Source of the DNA: an uncultured Gammaproteobacteria bacterium
GTDB lineage: Bacteria > Pseudomonadota > Gammaproteobacteria > Pseudomonadales > Porticoccaceae
Direction: 5' to 3'
NCBI GenBank assembly: GCA_913058345.1
Contig: CAJXQR010000007.1
Location: forward strand, 1 to 64,000
DNA: 64,000 nt
Of this stretch, positions 35,042 to 44,398 are shown one piece after another (positions within the stretch are counted from its first letter, which is position 1; each line of letters begins with the position of its first letter). A model generated the notes under the pieces. The model did no database searches. It had not been told where the DNA came from and saw nothing but the letters and a program-made list of their open reading frames with translations. The translations under genes and the position numbers were made by a program.

Positions 35042-36268
35042 TTATACAGATTGTTGCTCGAGCAATTGTCCGATCAAAGGTAAATTCTTTTCCCAACTGA
35101 AGTCTTGCATCACTCTGGACCGAGCAGATGACCCCAGGCTTTGATATTTTTGACTTAGTACATCATCTATGTAACGACCATAATCATTGGCTTGGCGGGC
35201 AACGAGCACATCCTCTCCAGGAATAGCATCAATCCCTTCTATTCCCGCTTCGCTAACAATAACAGGGCGAGCCATCGCCATCGCCTCAAGCACTTTATTT
35301 TGGATGCCACGAGCGATACGCATTGGGGCAATCGCGGCAACAGCGTAGGCCAGGTAAGGGCGTACATCAGCCACACGGCCCGTGACGACAACCCCTGGCA
35401 AATCAGCCAGCTTACGTAATGATGCGACTGGGTTACTACCGACAATATACAACCGAAGCTGAGGGTTATTCGCTAAAACCGCGGGGAACACATCGTGGAC
35501 AAACCAGGTCACTGCATCGATATTTGGCCAATAATCCATGGCACCGGTAAAAACCAACACCTTTTCCCTTTCATTATAGGGCGAGGGGAATGTCTGCTGC
35601 GGACTAAAATAACTGGCATCAACCCCATTGCTATAACTACCCACTCGAGCGGCCACCTCAGGTACTAACTCTATAAATTTGTCCGCCTCGGCTGTGGAAA
35701 CAAACAAACTATGATGGAAATTTTCGGCGATACGGCTTTCATACTTAAGCAAGCGCGTTGCTTCGCGATAATAAACCCAGCTCATTGGAAAAGTTTTCTG
35801 CTGTGAGTATTCACGCCACTTTTCAGAATCGACATCAACCATATCGGCAATTTTTTTACTGTCACTGAAATTTTCGCCGTCTACGTATTGGGCCATAACG
35901 GCAGAGTAAACAACTACTCGCTGAACCGTGTTATCAGCCTGTAACTGGTTGACCCAACAGCTCATCACACGACTCGAATAATAGGGCAAGGACAAAGGCT
36001 CACCACGACATAAAGCCCATAAACTCTTTACACGCGAAATTTTTGGGTTGAGCTTAACGAGCTGCACCTTTTCACACAGTTCTTCAAGCTTATCAACATA
36101 TTGCCAATCGAGAGGGTCATCGACAAAGGCACCAAGATACACCCGATAATGCGCACTGAGATAACGGAGCAAATGATAAGAACGGATCTTATCTCCCTTA
36201 TTCGGAGGGAAGGGAATCCTGTGACATAGAAAAAGCAAAGAGGGCTTTGCTGTTGTTTGCTTCGACAC
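35042..36268 (-). CDS. Exosortase A-associated glycosyltransferase (TIGR03087-like)
   Basis: A 408-residue GT4-type enzyme. LFLCHRIPFPPNKGDKIRSY at the N-terminus is the signature of this exosortase-associated family; the donor site reads ARGIQNKVLEAMAMARPVIVS. It uses GTG as start (36268-36266). Five bases separate it from the FemAB-like gene and 19 from the exosortase gene, so it is inside the same operon. Sugar specificity is unknown. Confidence 0.91.
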   Translation of the reverse strand: MSKQTTAKPSLLFLCHRIPFPPNKGDKIRSYHLLRYLSAHYRVYLGAFVDDPLDWQYVDKLEELCEKVQLVKLNPKISRVKSLWALCRGEPLSLPYYSSRVMSCWVNQLQADNTVQRVVVYSAVMAQYVDGENFSDSKKIADMVDVDSEKWREYSQQKTFPMSWVYYREATRLLKYESRIAENFHHSLFVSTAEADKFIELVPEVAARVGSYSNGVDASYFSPQQTFPSPYNEREKVLVFTGAMDYWPNIDAVTWFVHDVFPAVLANNPQLRLYIVGSNPVASLRKLADLPGVVVTGRVADVRPYLAYAVAAIAPMRIARGIQNKVLEAMAMARPVIVSEAGIEGIDAIPGEDVLVARQANDYGRYIDDVLSQKYQSLGSSARSRVMQDFSWEKNLPLIGQLLEQQSV

Positions 36269-36273
36269 CGATC

Positions 36274-37323
36274 TTAACCCAGGCTTTTAGATAACATTGG
36301 GCCAATCAAGTTAGCAACAGGAAGAGGTAGCTTTTTCCAAGTATTAACAAAAATTCGGTATTTAGGGTTTAAAGGATTAATATCAGGCATCGTCTTAGAT
36401 TTGACTAAGAAATACTCATAGGACAAAGGCTCTGGCGTAAAGCCCCAATTCTTTTTGAAGCTATAGGGCCCGGTACCCTCTTTACTCCTGCCGTAATCAA
36501 ATATACGAATGCCCTGCTCCCCGGATCGGCGCATTAGCTCCCAGTACATAAAGTCATTGCCTTTTAAAGCACGCGCTTCGGTAACACTACCACCGTAATA
36601 GGGTAGCACTTGATCTTTGAAATAGAAGCTCATCACCCCGGCGATATCTCGCCCCTCGTGAGTGACCATCAACACATCGCACTTTTCTGCAAAAACCTCT
36701 CGCAATATTCGAAAATAATTCCCCGAAAAAACTGGCGTTCCGAGGTTGCGCACGCTCTCAGAGTAAATGCGGTGCAAGCGTTGCCAACCCTGGTCGATTT
36801 CACTCACAAGACCCGCCTTGATACCTTTACGTACCACTGCGCGTTGCTTGCGGGGAATAGCCTTCATATTGACATCTGGGTCGGCATCAATCGTCTTGAT
36901 AAAGGTCGCATAGAGTTCTTTTGTTGGCCAGTCCAAGCCCGATGATTGCGTGTTTCTCATCTCCAGAGCATCAACTTTTAACTGACTGGCCAGTTCACAA
37001 GCAGCTTCGCGCAGGGCAACTCTAGCCTCGTCGCTGTTGGCAATCACTCCACCATAGACACAAAAAGGCAATGAGGCGAGAGTATTGCCAAAAAAGAAGC
37101 TTTTAACCTGGGCGAGTGGTATTACGCCCTGAATTTCTTCGTTCAGCTCAGCGTATAAATAATATGTGCGATGCCCAAAAGCCTGCTCAAGGACGGTTTT
37201 CCAACCTGAGAGGTGAAAAAACGTTCCCTCCGGACAATTCTCAACAAAGGCATCCCAGCGACAATTGTCCCCTTCATTTAAACGACGAATATTAATCGCG
37301 GTTGACTCCCCTTGCACTGGCAT
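36274..37323 (-). CDS. FemAB-like GNAT-family protein of the exosortase A system
   Basis: A 349-residue protein with two GNAT-like halves (FHLSGWKTVLEQAFGHRTYYL near the start; DYGRSKEGTGPYSFKKNWGF near residue 290), as in the FemAB/PEP-CTERM-associated group. FemAB enzymes transfer amino acids from aminoacyl-tRNA; in exosortase loci the acceptor is thought to be the polysaccharide or its lipid carrier, but this is not proven. The start ATG follows the stop of the deacetylase gene directly (TAAATG), so the two are translationally coupled. Confidence 0.9.
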   Translation of the reverse strand: MPVQGESTAINIRRLNEGDNCRWDAFVENCPEGTFFHLSGWKTVLEQAFGHRTYYLYAELNEEIQGVIPLAQVKSFFFGNTLASLPFCVYGGVIANSDEARVALREAACELASQLKVDALEMRNTQSSGLDWPTKELYATFIKTIDADPDVNMKAIPRKQRAVVRKGIKAGLVSEIDQGWQRLHRIYSESVRNLGTPVFSGNYFRILREVFAEKCDVLMVTHEGRDIAGVMSFYFKDQVLPYYGGSVTEARALKGNDFMYWELMRRSGEQGIRIFDYGRSKEGTGPYSFKKNWGFTPEPLSYEYFLVKSKTMPDINPLNPKYRIFVNTWKKLPLPVANLIGPMLSKSLG

Positions 37324-38172
37324 TTATTGATTTGCCCCTAAAAAAATATCATCCATTCGACCCCAACTAAAATCGTCGAGCAAACGCTCTAGGCGTGAAT
37401 GCGTTCTATGTAAATTAAAGTAGTGACGAAAGCGCGTTTTGTACCCCAGTTTGTCGATTCTTGGCTGCTCCTCATCAATTTCCCAGGGGTGAAAATAAAA
37501 GATACAGGGGCGTTGCTCCTGTTCATTAATTTGCTTAAGAGCCCAGCGAGTGAAACTATAGGGGAAAAACCGAAACCAGCCCCCACCCCCGCAATTAATA
37601 TTGCGACGCATAACTGGCACCGTACTGATTGGGATTTCAAAAATGCGATCATTGGCAGCTCGAAAAATAAATCGCGGCGCGTCGGGCATACCATAGTGGT
37701 CATGATGAATAGGCACGATACTAGAACTGTATTCATAGCCCGCGTCAGCCAGCACATCAAGAGCCCAGAGGTTATCAGCTCCGATAGAATAGCTCGCTGC
37801 TCGATAGCCTTTGACCACTTGTCCGGAAATATCTTCTAACAACGCCCTTGTCTTAAGTACATCCTGTTTAAAACAGTCTGGTTTTTGTGACGTGACGCGC
37901 CGATGATCCCAGCCATGACTCGCTAACTCGTGACCGTTTTCAACTATTTTTCTTACCATGCCAGGATGTCGCTCTGCGACCAAGCCCAAGGTAAAAAAAG
38001 TCGCTTTCACTAACTTCGTATCAAAAAGTTGTAAGATTCGATCAACATTCGCCTCGACCCGAGAATCGAAATCATCCCATGTTGTTCTGCAAATATGTTT
38101 TTCAAATGCAGAAACCTGATAATAGTCTTCTACATCGACGGTCATCGCATTTAGAAGCGGGGCTGTGCTCAC
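37324..38172 (-). CDS. Polysaccharide deacetylase of the exosortase A system
   Basis: A 282-residue NodB-fold carbohydrate deacetylase. The catalytic Asp is in MTVDVEDYYQ (about residue 15), the metal-binding histidines in ELASHGWDHRRV, and the C-terminal motif in YFHPWEID. It would remove acetyl groups from N-acetylhexosamine units, consistent with the 2-epimerase gene nearby. No signal peptide is seen, unlike periplasmic deacetylases. GTG start (38172-38170), seven bases after GGGAG; a downstream ATG at 38145 is the alternative. First gene after a 178-base gap, so it may have its own promoter. Confidence 0.91.
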   Translation of the reverse strand: MSTAPLLNAMTVDVEDYYQVSAFEKHICRTTWDDFDSRVEANVDRILQLFDTKLVKATFFTLGLVAERHPGMVRKIVENGHELASHGWDHRRVTSQKPDCFKQDVLKTRALLEDISGQVVKGYRAASYSIGADNLWALDVLADAGYEYSSSIVPIHHDHYGMPDAPRFIFRAANDRIFEIPISTVPVMRRNINCGGGGWFRFFPYSFTRWALKQINEQEQRPCIFYFHPWEIDEEQPRIDKLGYKTRFRHYFNLHRTHSRLERLLDDFSWGRMDDIFLGANQ

Positions 38173-38350
38173 CGGATTACTCCCAATTCAGCTTACTCGT
38201 TATTGACCTACAAGGTGCCAGAGTCTCGGCGTTCCTGCCCTCAAACTCTGCTGAAAACTTATACCAGTACTCTAGCAAAACATGTATTTGAATAAACTCG
38301 AATAGTTCCCAGCCTCCCACTTAGTACTCTATGCCAGTGAAAACAGCCTG

Positions 38351-39490
38351 TTATTTATTATAAAACCAATCACCGATAACAGCAGCGATACGCTCTGCAG
38401 ACTTTCCATCCCAGAACTCAGGGGTACGACCCGCCTTGCCACCTGAATGTATAATATCGTTGAAGCATAATTTTATTTTTTCAGGGTCTGAACCGACTAT
38501 GGTGTTACTGCCCTCTTCAACAGTAATTGGCCTTTCCGTATTTTCACGCAAGGTAATACAAGGGACACCAAGCGCTGTTGTTTCTTCCTGAATACCACCA
38601 GAATCGGTCATCATCAGGCGAGCACCTTGCATTAAACCCAACATATTGAGATAAGCTTGGGGCGGCATCAAATAGAGTTGACTATCTGCGATAAGCTGAT
38701 TCAAACCGGCCCTATCGACACACTGCCGAGTTCTTGGGTGCACGGGAAACAGCAGGGGTAACTGCTCAGAAAGATCAACTAGCGTTTGTAATAAACGCTC
38801 CAAGACCACCGGATCATCAACATTGGCTGGGCGATGCAAGGTAAGCAAACCATAATTTGCACCTATACTGCCAGCCCGCTCAGCACCTAGACAATCCGTG
38901 ATAACGTCGCCGAAGGGAACGGCGTTTTTAAGGTTATAACGCAAAGTATCAATCATCACGTTACCAACAAAGTGTATTTTGTCAGCGCTGACACCCTCAC
39001 GCATCAAATTTTGCGCAGCACTACGCTCCGTAGTGAGTAATAAGTCAGAAATTTGGTCCGTCAACACACGGTTTATTTCTTCAGGCATGGTGCGATCACC
39101 GCTGCGCAAACCTGCCTCAACATGAATAATCGGCACCGCCTTTTTAGAAGCCACTAAAGCGCAAGCAATGGTTGAGTTCACGTCACCGACAACTAAAATT
39201 GCATCGGGGTCTAGATCATCCATTACCGGCTCAAAACGCTTCATAATTTCTGCAGTCTGGAAAGCATGCGAGCCGGAACCCACGCCCAAATCGACATCGG
39301 GCTCCGGAATATGAAGTTGCTCGAAGAAAGACTGCTTCATTGCGGCATCATAGTGCTGGCCGGTATGGAGGAGGCATACCTTAAAAGGATGTTGAGCGTT
39401 ATTCAGGGCCCTGATGACGGGAGCTATCTTCATAAAGTTTGGCCGTGGACCAACGATACAAAGTATTTTTTTTCCTACTGATTCAGACAA
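38351..39490 (-). CDS. wecB: UDP-N-acetylglucosamine 2-epimerase (non-hydrolysing)
   Basis: A 379-residue GT-B-fold enzyme that interconverts UDP-GlcNAc and UDP-ManNAc. Recognisable parts: CIVGPRPNFMKIAPV at the N-terminus, HVEAGLRSGDRTMPEE with the catalytic acidic and arginine residues, and SGGIQEE with GVPCITLRENTERP at the donor site. Supplies UDP-ManNAc for the polymer. The start codon is TTG (39490-39488); there is no in-frame ATG near the N-terminus. In the operon it follows the outer-membrane barrel gene by 26 bases. Confidence 0.94.
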   Translation of the reverse strand: MSESVGKKILCIVGPRPNFMKIAPVIRALNNAQHPFKVCLLHTGQHYDAAMKQSFFEQLHIPEPDVDLGVGSGSHAFQTAEIMKRFEPVMDDLDPDAILVVGDVNSTIACALVASKKAVPIIHVEAGLRSGDRTMPEEINRVLTDQISDLLLTTERSAAQNLMREGVSADKIHFVGNVMIDTLRYNLKNAVPFGDVITDCLGAERAGSIGANYGLLTLHRPANVDDPVVLERLLQTLVDLSEQLPLLFPVHPRTRQCVDRAGLNQLIADSQLYLMPPQAYLNMLGLMQGARLMMTDSGGIQEETTALGVPCITLRENTERPITVEEGSNTIVGSDPEKIKLCFNDIIHSGGKAGRTPEFWDGKSAERIAAVIGDWFYNK

Positions 39491-39516
39491 CGATTACACC
39501 CGCTCTTTAAAAGCAT

Positions 39517-40950
39517 TTAAAAGTTAATTCTATAACTCAATATCATTCGGTTTTCCTCATAGCCGTCACCAGACAAATCAGAATCTCTGTCGGTATAGGT
39601 GTAGCGCAAGCTCACATTACTTTTACTGCCAAGAGGACGACTTAAACCCATATTAAAACGCCACGTTTCAAATTCTTCATTAAGCTCGTTCTCTTGATCT
39701 TCCCAATCAACGCTCGTATCAAAGCTCAACTTACTCGTAAGCCGCCGCGACAGCCCTAAACTGGAAGAAATAAACACCACATCTTCCCTTGAGCTCTGTG
39801 GTTCCTGTATTGAGTGGTCAGCACTCCAGGTTAATGTCGTGCGCTTACCCTGCCACAACCAGGAAAAAGAAGTCCGCTCATCTACAATTTGCCCATCATC
39901 GGGAAAAGCAAAAATAGGATATCCCGTTACTGGGTCAATCGGATTACCAAAAGCATCCTCGTCAAAAAAAGTATTTTGGCTACGTAGAGACCGCGCATCA
40001 GTCAGTTCCTTGGCATAGCTGGCGGTAAAAATACTCTTTTTTCTTCGGTAAGAAATGTCAACAGTAGGCGTGCCACCAAAAAAACGCTCACCGTAACCAA
40101 TATCGACCGTTGTTCTCTTATTGGGCGTCCAAATCACGCCAAAATCCCAACGCTTACCATCAATGTCTGAGTGAACCGAGTCAAAATCATTCCACTCCCG
40201 ACCAACAGAACCTCTTAACCGAAATTTACGGTTAACACGATAGCCCAGTAAAAGGTCAGCGGATTTCAGTTCATCATCATTCCTTTGGGTACTACCGTCA
40301 TCATCTGTGTCAGTCTTGCTGTAATTACCCACCACGCCCCAATCAAATATGGCAAAATCACTGCCACTATTAAGATTAAAAGAAACAGCTTGGCGATTAC
40401 TGTCACTTAACTCACTGTCAGAGTTCCACTGCTCATCGAAGCTGTAACGCAATTCCATTTCAGCAAAACTATTAATTCGCCCGACCAGGTAGGGGCTCAA
40501 AGAATAACTATATGTCGTCGTCACATTATCAGAGCGGGAACGGGATAGATCATCACTCCCAATAGATCGGAAAGGGTCTACACGGTTCTGGTTAATTGTG
40601 GAGCTAATATCAAGAAAGAATATCTGGTCGACCAATTCAGCATTCGCATTTCCATTTAACCGGGGGTTCGTGGAATCTTTTCCATCGCTGGATTCATGAT
40701 GCGTGAGGGCGGCCAAAACATCATAACTAACACGACCATCACCCCTGCCTGACAAGCTGATATCAGGCGAGACAACGGTAACAAACTTACTTTCTTTATC
40801 GGTGGCAGAAAGGTTGTCATTGTCACTATAGCGTTCACTAACACTCACACCAGAATTTACACGCCACTGTTCAGAATACCCAATACTGGGTAAAGCTACT
40901 AAACTGACCGCGATAGAATACCTTATTATCTCGTGCCAATGCTTCTGCAT
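39517..40950 (-). CDS. Exosortase A-associated outer-membrane beta-barrel (TIGR03016-like)
   Basis: A 477-residue outer-membrane protein with signal peptide (SIAVSLVALPSIGYS) and long runs of amphipathic strands rich in Ser, Asp and Arg, ending in an aromatic residue (ILSYRINF). Its place between the tyrosine kinase and the epimerase is that of the TIGR03016 barrel in other exosortase A loci, where it is thought to be the outer-membrane exit for the polysaccharide or part of the export assembly. A GGGATG-like ribosome binding site precedes the ATG at 40950. Confidence 0.88.
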   Translation of the reverse strand: MQKHWHEIIRYSIAVSLVALPSIGYSEQWRVNSGVSVSERYSDNDNLSATDKESKFVTVVSPDISLSGRGDGRVSYDVLAALTHHESSDGKDSTNPRLNGNANAELVDQIFFLDISSTINQNRVDPFRSIGSDDLSRSRSDNVTTTYSYSLSPYLVGRINSFAEMELRYSFDEQWNSDSELSDSNRQAVSFNLNSGSDFAIFDWGVVGNYSKTDTDDDGSTQRNDDELKSADLLLGYRVNRKFRLRGSVGREWNDFDSVHSDIDGKRWDFGVIWTPNKRTTVDIGYGERFFGGTPTVDISYRRKKSIFTASYAKELTDARSLRSQNTFFDEDAFGNPIDPVTGYPIFAFPDDGQIVDERTSFSWLWQGKRTTLTWSADHSIQEPQSSREDVVFISSSLGLSRRLTSKLSFDTSVDWEDQENELNEEFETWRFNMGLSRPLGSKSNVSLRYTYTDRDSDLSGDGYEENRMILSYRINF

Positions 40951-40970
40951 TAATCATCCCTAACAGCTGG

Positions 40971-41921
40971 TTAATTTTTTTCTCGGGTATTTCCGTAGCC
41001 ATAACCGTAGCCGTAGCCGTAGCCGTAGCCAAACTTACTGGTGAAGGCGTGTTTCGCCTTATTCAAAATTGTACCCACTACTACCCCATCACCGAGCATG
41101 CGAAGCGCTTCAGTAACAGCACGCTGCGACGTTTGTTCAGCTGCAACGACAAAGACGACTTGCCCAACAAGGCTGGCCACTACCTGCGCCTCATTAGTCA
41201 GTAACATAGGAGGAGAATCAAAAATCACTACTCGGTCTGAGTACCGCTGTGCCAGCTCTTCAGCGACGCGGAACATACTCTGGCTAGCTAACAATTCTGT
41301 TGACCTATCGTGCACACGTCCTGCGGGAACAATCCGTAGATTAGGAATATTGGTATGTAACATCACATCACCAATATGCAGACGTTTCTCTTCAAGGACA
41401 TCAATCAAACCAGGGCTGCTATCGGGGACCCCGAGCAACCTTCCCGCACTAGCTTTTGAAATATCTGCATCAACAAGTAACACCGTTTTATCCTGCTCCA
41501 TAGCAATACTCATTGCTAAGTTAACGGCAGAAAATGTCTTGCCTTCCCCTTGAAGGGCACTGGTTACCATGATCAAATTTGGATGGCGAATATCGACGAG
41601 ACCTTTGCCCTCAATATTCGTTAACAGAGGGCGTTTTATTGCGCGGTATTCTTCAGCAATTGGACTACGAGGGGAGTCAGGTGTCACCATGCCTTTCCCA
41701 GCAAGTTCTTCAAAGCTAATCTCGATATCAATTGATTGCGAGGTATTAGGGGGTGGCGAAGGCTGAGAAGTGGATTGCTGATCTAGATTGACAGAATCTG
41801 CGTTCAATGTGCTATTGCCATCAGCAACATTAACTGATTGAGATTCACCACGGGGCTGTACAGCCTGCCGGTCGACCTCAGACGAGTTAAGCTTTTCAAC
41901 AGCTTTTTCAATTATGCTCAT
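40971..41921 (-). CDS. Exosortase A-associated BY-type tyrosine kinase
   Basis: A 316-residue cytoplasmic bacterial tyrosine kinase (CpsD/CapB type) that controls polymer length and export with the chain-length protein upstream. Walker A is SALQGEGKTFSAVN, Walker A' is VLLVDADISKAS, Walker B is VVIFDSPPML. The C-terminal tail holds six tyrosines in GY repeats, the expected autophosphorylation cluster, encoded by a hexanucleotide repeat. I start at ATG 41921, preceded by AGGAAAGGG; the open frame from 41993 would overlap the chain-length gene. About 80 residues before the kinase domain are polar and low-complexity. Confidence 0.92.
   Translation of the reverse strand: MSIIEKAVEKLNSSEVDRQAVQPRGESQSVNVADGNSTLNADSVNLDQQSTSQPSPPPNTSQSIDIEISFEELAGKGMVTPDSPRSPIAEEYRAIKRPLLTNIEGKGLVDIRHPNLIMVTSALQGEGKTFSAVNLAMSIAMEQDKTVLLVDADISKASAGRLLGVPDSSPGLIDVLEEKRLHIGDVMLHTNIPNLRIVPAGRVHDRSTELLASQSMFRVAEELAQRYSDRVVIFDSPPMLLTNEAQVVASLVGQVVFVVAAEQTSQRAVTEALRMLGDGVVVGTILNKAKHAFTSKFGYGYGYGYGYGYGNTREKN
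40993..41028 (-). repeat. Hexanucleotide tandem repeat (CCGTAG on plus strand), about 6 units
   Basis: Units of CCGTAG occupy 40993-40998 and 41005-41028, with one variant unit (CCATAA) at 40999-41004. On the minus strand they encode the Gly-Tyr repeats of the kinase tail. Unit length is a multiple of three, so gain or loss of units changes tyrosine number without shifting the frame. Confidence 0.9.
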
Positions 41922-41952
41922 TAGACACCCTTTCCTGCCACGAAGACCACAT

Positions 41953-43509
41953 TCAAGCTGCGAGCAAACTCTGCCCGAGATTAACACCTGCAAATGTTAG
42001 AAATAAGAATAAAACCATGGATGCAAATAACAGTTTTTCATGCAGGGCTTTTTTCTTCTCAACCACTGAAGTTACCATGGAGACACTACCCAAAACGGGC
42101 AAGCTGACCAAACGCTCTAAACCTCGCCGATTACAGACTACCGGGCGCAACAATGATAACAACAGAGCAAAGCCTCCACCAAAGCCAATTGCCGCCACAA
42201 AAGCCCCAGAGTGCAGCAATAGCTTATCGGGTTCCGTTGGCTCTAGAGGCACGAAAGGCGGGTCAATAACGCGAAACTTCACACCGCTGGCATTTTCTTC
42301 AACATCTCCCGAAAGACGTGCTGACTCCCGTCTTTGTAACAAGGTGTTATGTTGAGCAGCGATCACGCCGTAGTCACGATTGAGTTCTTTAAACTCCGCT
42401 TCAATACGGGGAATACTATCGACTCTTTGTTCCAGTGAGACAACGCGGTTTTTATACTCGCCGACTCGCACTTTCAGCTCCGCAGAGCGCGCTTCAGTCT
42501 CGGACAAGCGCGCTCTCATCTGCTGATAAACAGGGCTAGCCTGTAAGCCCATACTTGGCGAATCATCCGCCAGCTCAGCCAGCTCAGCCAGCTCAGCCTG
42601 TTTGTCAGCATTGAGCTCGGCAATCAAAGAAGCCGTCTGAATAACGGCTGGATGTCGCTCGGTATAGCGCATTAATAGATCGTCACGTTTACTCTCCAAT
42701 GACAGTATGCGGGCGTCATAAGAAGATGAAACTTCTGGTGAGTCAAATTCGCCAAAACCAAATTCGCCGTCATCTTCCAGACTCTCTAATTGGCGCTTCA
42801 TTTCTCGGCGGCGATTGTTGATTTCATCAAGCTGCAGTTGCGCCTCACGGAGCTGTGACTTTGCAGCACTCAAGCTCTCATAATAACTACCCGTTTGTCC
42901 CGGCATTCCACCGGCATGCTTATGTTTAAACTCAGCTAAGCGCGCTTCGGCTTCGGCCATACGTCCAGCGTAATCAGCTATTTTTTCATCGAGAAATTCT
43001 TTTGCTCCAGCACTATCTTTACGATTATCACCCAAAGTATTCTCAACAATCACAGTAATTACCGACTGCACTACCTTCTTCGCTACATCTCGGTCTTTAT
43101 GTTGAAAGGAGATTGAATAAATATCACTATTACCCCGGCCACCACTCGATAAGCTTAAAGAATTACGCAAACTACCAAGCAAGGCCTCTTTTTCCAGGTC
43201 ATTGTTCACCTGCAAATCAAGGTCAGTCATGCGCATCAGCTTTTCCATGTTCGGTCGACTAAAGAGAGTCTTGCTCATCAATGCAACCTGACGGTTAACA
43301 TCGGACTGGATGGCCAGGCCTCTGAGCAATGGGCGAAGGATGCTGCTGCTATCAATATGAATTCTGGCTTTAGCGACATACTGCTCGGGCATCTGAGCCA
43401 CCCAGAGCCAACCCGCCACAGCCACTACCCAAGCACAAATGAGACCTGTCCAGCGATAACGCCAGATGCCCCATAGATATTCGTAGAATTGGTCCAATAA
43501 ATCCTGCAT
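41953..43509 (-). CDS. Exosortase A-associated chain-length determinant (Wzz-type)
   Basis: A 518-residue inner-membrane polysaccharide co-polymerase. One membrane segment near the N-terminus (WTGLICAWVVAVAGWLWVA), a long periplasmic coiled-coil (about residues 170-400), and C-terminal segments (HSGAFVAAIGFGGGFALLLSLL and FASMVLFLFLTFAGVNLG). It works with the tyrosine kinase encoded 31 bases downstream to set polymer length. A 9-bp tandem repeat encodes AELAELAEL within the coiled coil. It lies 49 bases after the export gene. Confidence 0.93.
   Translation of the reverse strand: MQDLLDQFYEYLWGIWRYRWTGLICAWVVAVAGWLWVAQMPEQYVAKARIHIDSSSILRPLLRGLAIQSDVNRQVALMSKTLFSRPNMEKLMRMTDLDLQVNNDLEKEALLGSLRNSLSLSSGGRGNSDIYSISFQHKDRDVAKKVVQSVITVIVENTLGDNRKDSAGAKEFLDEKIADYAGRMAEAEARLAEFKHKHAGGMPGQTGSYYESLSAAKSQLREAQLQLDEINNRRREMKRQLESLEDDGEFGFGEFDSPEVSSSYDARILSLESKRDDLLMRYTERHPAVIQTASLIAELNADKQAELAELAELADDSPSMGLQASPVYQQMRARLSETEARSAELKVRVGEYKNRVVSLEQRVDSIPRIEAEFKELNRDYGVIAAQHNTLLQRRESARLSGDVEENASGVKFRVIDPPFVPLEPTEPDKLLLHSGAFVAAIGFGGGFALLLSLLRPVVCNRRGLERLVSLPVLGSVSMVTSVVEKKKALHEKLLFASMVLFLFLTFAGVNLGQSLLAA
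42571..42597 (-). repeat. Nine-base tandem repeat (3 units) in the chain-length gene
   Basis: Three perfect copies of CAGCTCAGC, encoding repeated Ala-Glu-Leu on the minus strand in the coiled-coil region. In-frame length variation is possible by slippage. Confidence 0.85.
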
Positions 43510-43558
43510 ACGTTACTCTCAGCCCCAGTATGATTAAAGCTAAAACAGACCCTATAAC

Positions 43559-44194
43559 CTAGAACCAGGACTCGGGAATGATAACAATATCACCAGGATA
43601 CAAAGCCAAATTGGCAGATATATCGCCATCTTCCAACATGTCGTCAAGACGTAGCGTGTAAGATTCCTGCTTGCCATTAAAGTAACGAATCAATATCGCG
43701 CGATTACCATCCGCGTAATCTGTCAAGCCACCCACCTCAATCATTAGATCAAGCAAGGTCATATGTTTGCTAAATGGAATATTTAAAGGGCTGGCGGCTT
43801 CACCAACTACTCTAATTTGCTGCGATGGAATGCTCACAAATTCTTCAACAATCACACTGACTACAGCGCTTCTCACATATTCTGAATAAGCCTCTTCAAT
43901 ATCCCGTGCCAGTACCGTCGGTGTCTTACCACTGGCGACTATATCTTCAACGAGACGCGTGGTGATTTTACCATCCGGTCTAACATCAACCGATGTGCTA
44001 AGTTCCTCGTTACCCCAGACAAATATTTCAATCTCATCCCCGGGGCCAATAATATAATCAAAATCCTGCAAGGGATTGATTTGGTCAGCGGTTAAGGGGG
44101 GATGGGGCGTCACACCGCAAGCGGTAAGAATTAACATCAGACTCAGTAGCAAAAAACTCTTTTTAGAGGGATACCTAATAGTTCGCACCGACAC
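43559..44194 (-). CDS. Exosortase A-associated polysaccharide export lipoprotein (Wza-like)
   Basis: A 211-residue outer-membrane lipoprotein: signal LLSLMLILTAC with lipobox, a poly-export domain beginning YIIGPGDEIEIFVWGNEELS, and a SLBB domain in the second half (QIRVVGEAASPLNIPF, then LYPGDIVIIPES). It would form the periplasmic and outer-membrane channel for the polymer. First gene of the locus in its direction. GTG at 44194 is only three bases from AAGGAG (44198-44203); GTG at 44188 has better spacing and may be the true start, shortening the protein by two residues. Confidence 0.92.
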   Translation of the reverse strand: MSVRTIRYPSKKSFLLLSLMLILTACGVTPHPPLTADQINPLQDFDYIIGPGDEIEIFVWGNEELSTSVDVRPDGKITTRLVEDIVASGKTPTVLARDIEEAYSEYVRSAVVSVIVEEFVSIPSQQIRVVGEAASPLNIPFSKHMTLLDLMIEVGGLTDYADGNRAILIRYFNGKQESYTLRLDDMLEDGDISANLALYPGDIVIIPESWF

Positions 44195-44398
44195 GTACTC
44201 CTTTATCTCTTCAGTTTACAAGCACACCACACGGCGCGGATTCTACCACGCAGCATTTTTTCAAAGCTACTGACAATCGGGAATTAACCATGACTCATCG
44301 ACATTTTGCACGCGACAGTGTTCGCAATTTTCAGCGTCCGTTTATTTGACCATAATTGACCACCTTTTATAGTGGTACCGCACTTTTATCGAACACAA

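Noticed and set aside
41041-41553. 170-residue open frame antisense to the tyrosine kinase
   Set aside because: Covers the Walker motifs of the real gene on the other strand; Ser/Thr/Ala-rich shadow translation.
27014-44194. Search for a PEP-CTERM protein among the exosortase locus genes
   Set aside because: No protein ends in a PEP motif followed by a membrane segment and basic tail.
44350-44380. Hairpin ACCAC/GTGGT as terminator after the acyl-CoA dehydrogenase
   Set aside because: Stem of five base pairs with no T-run in the direction of transcription; too weak to call.
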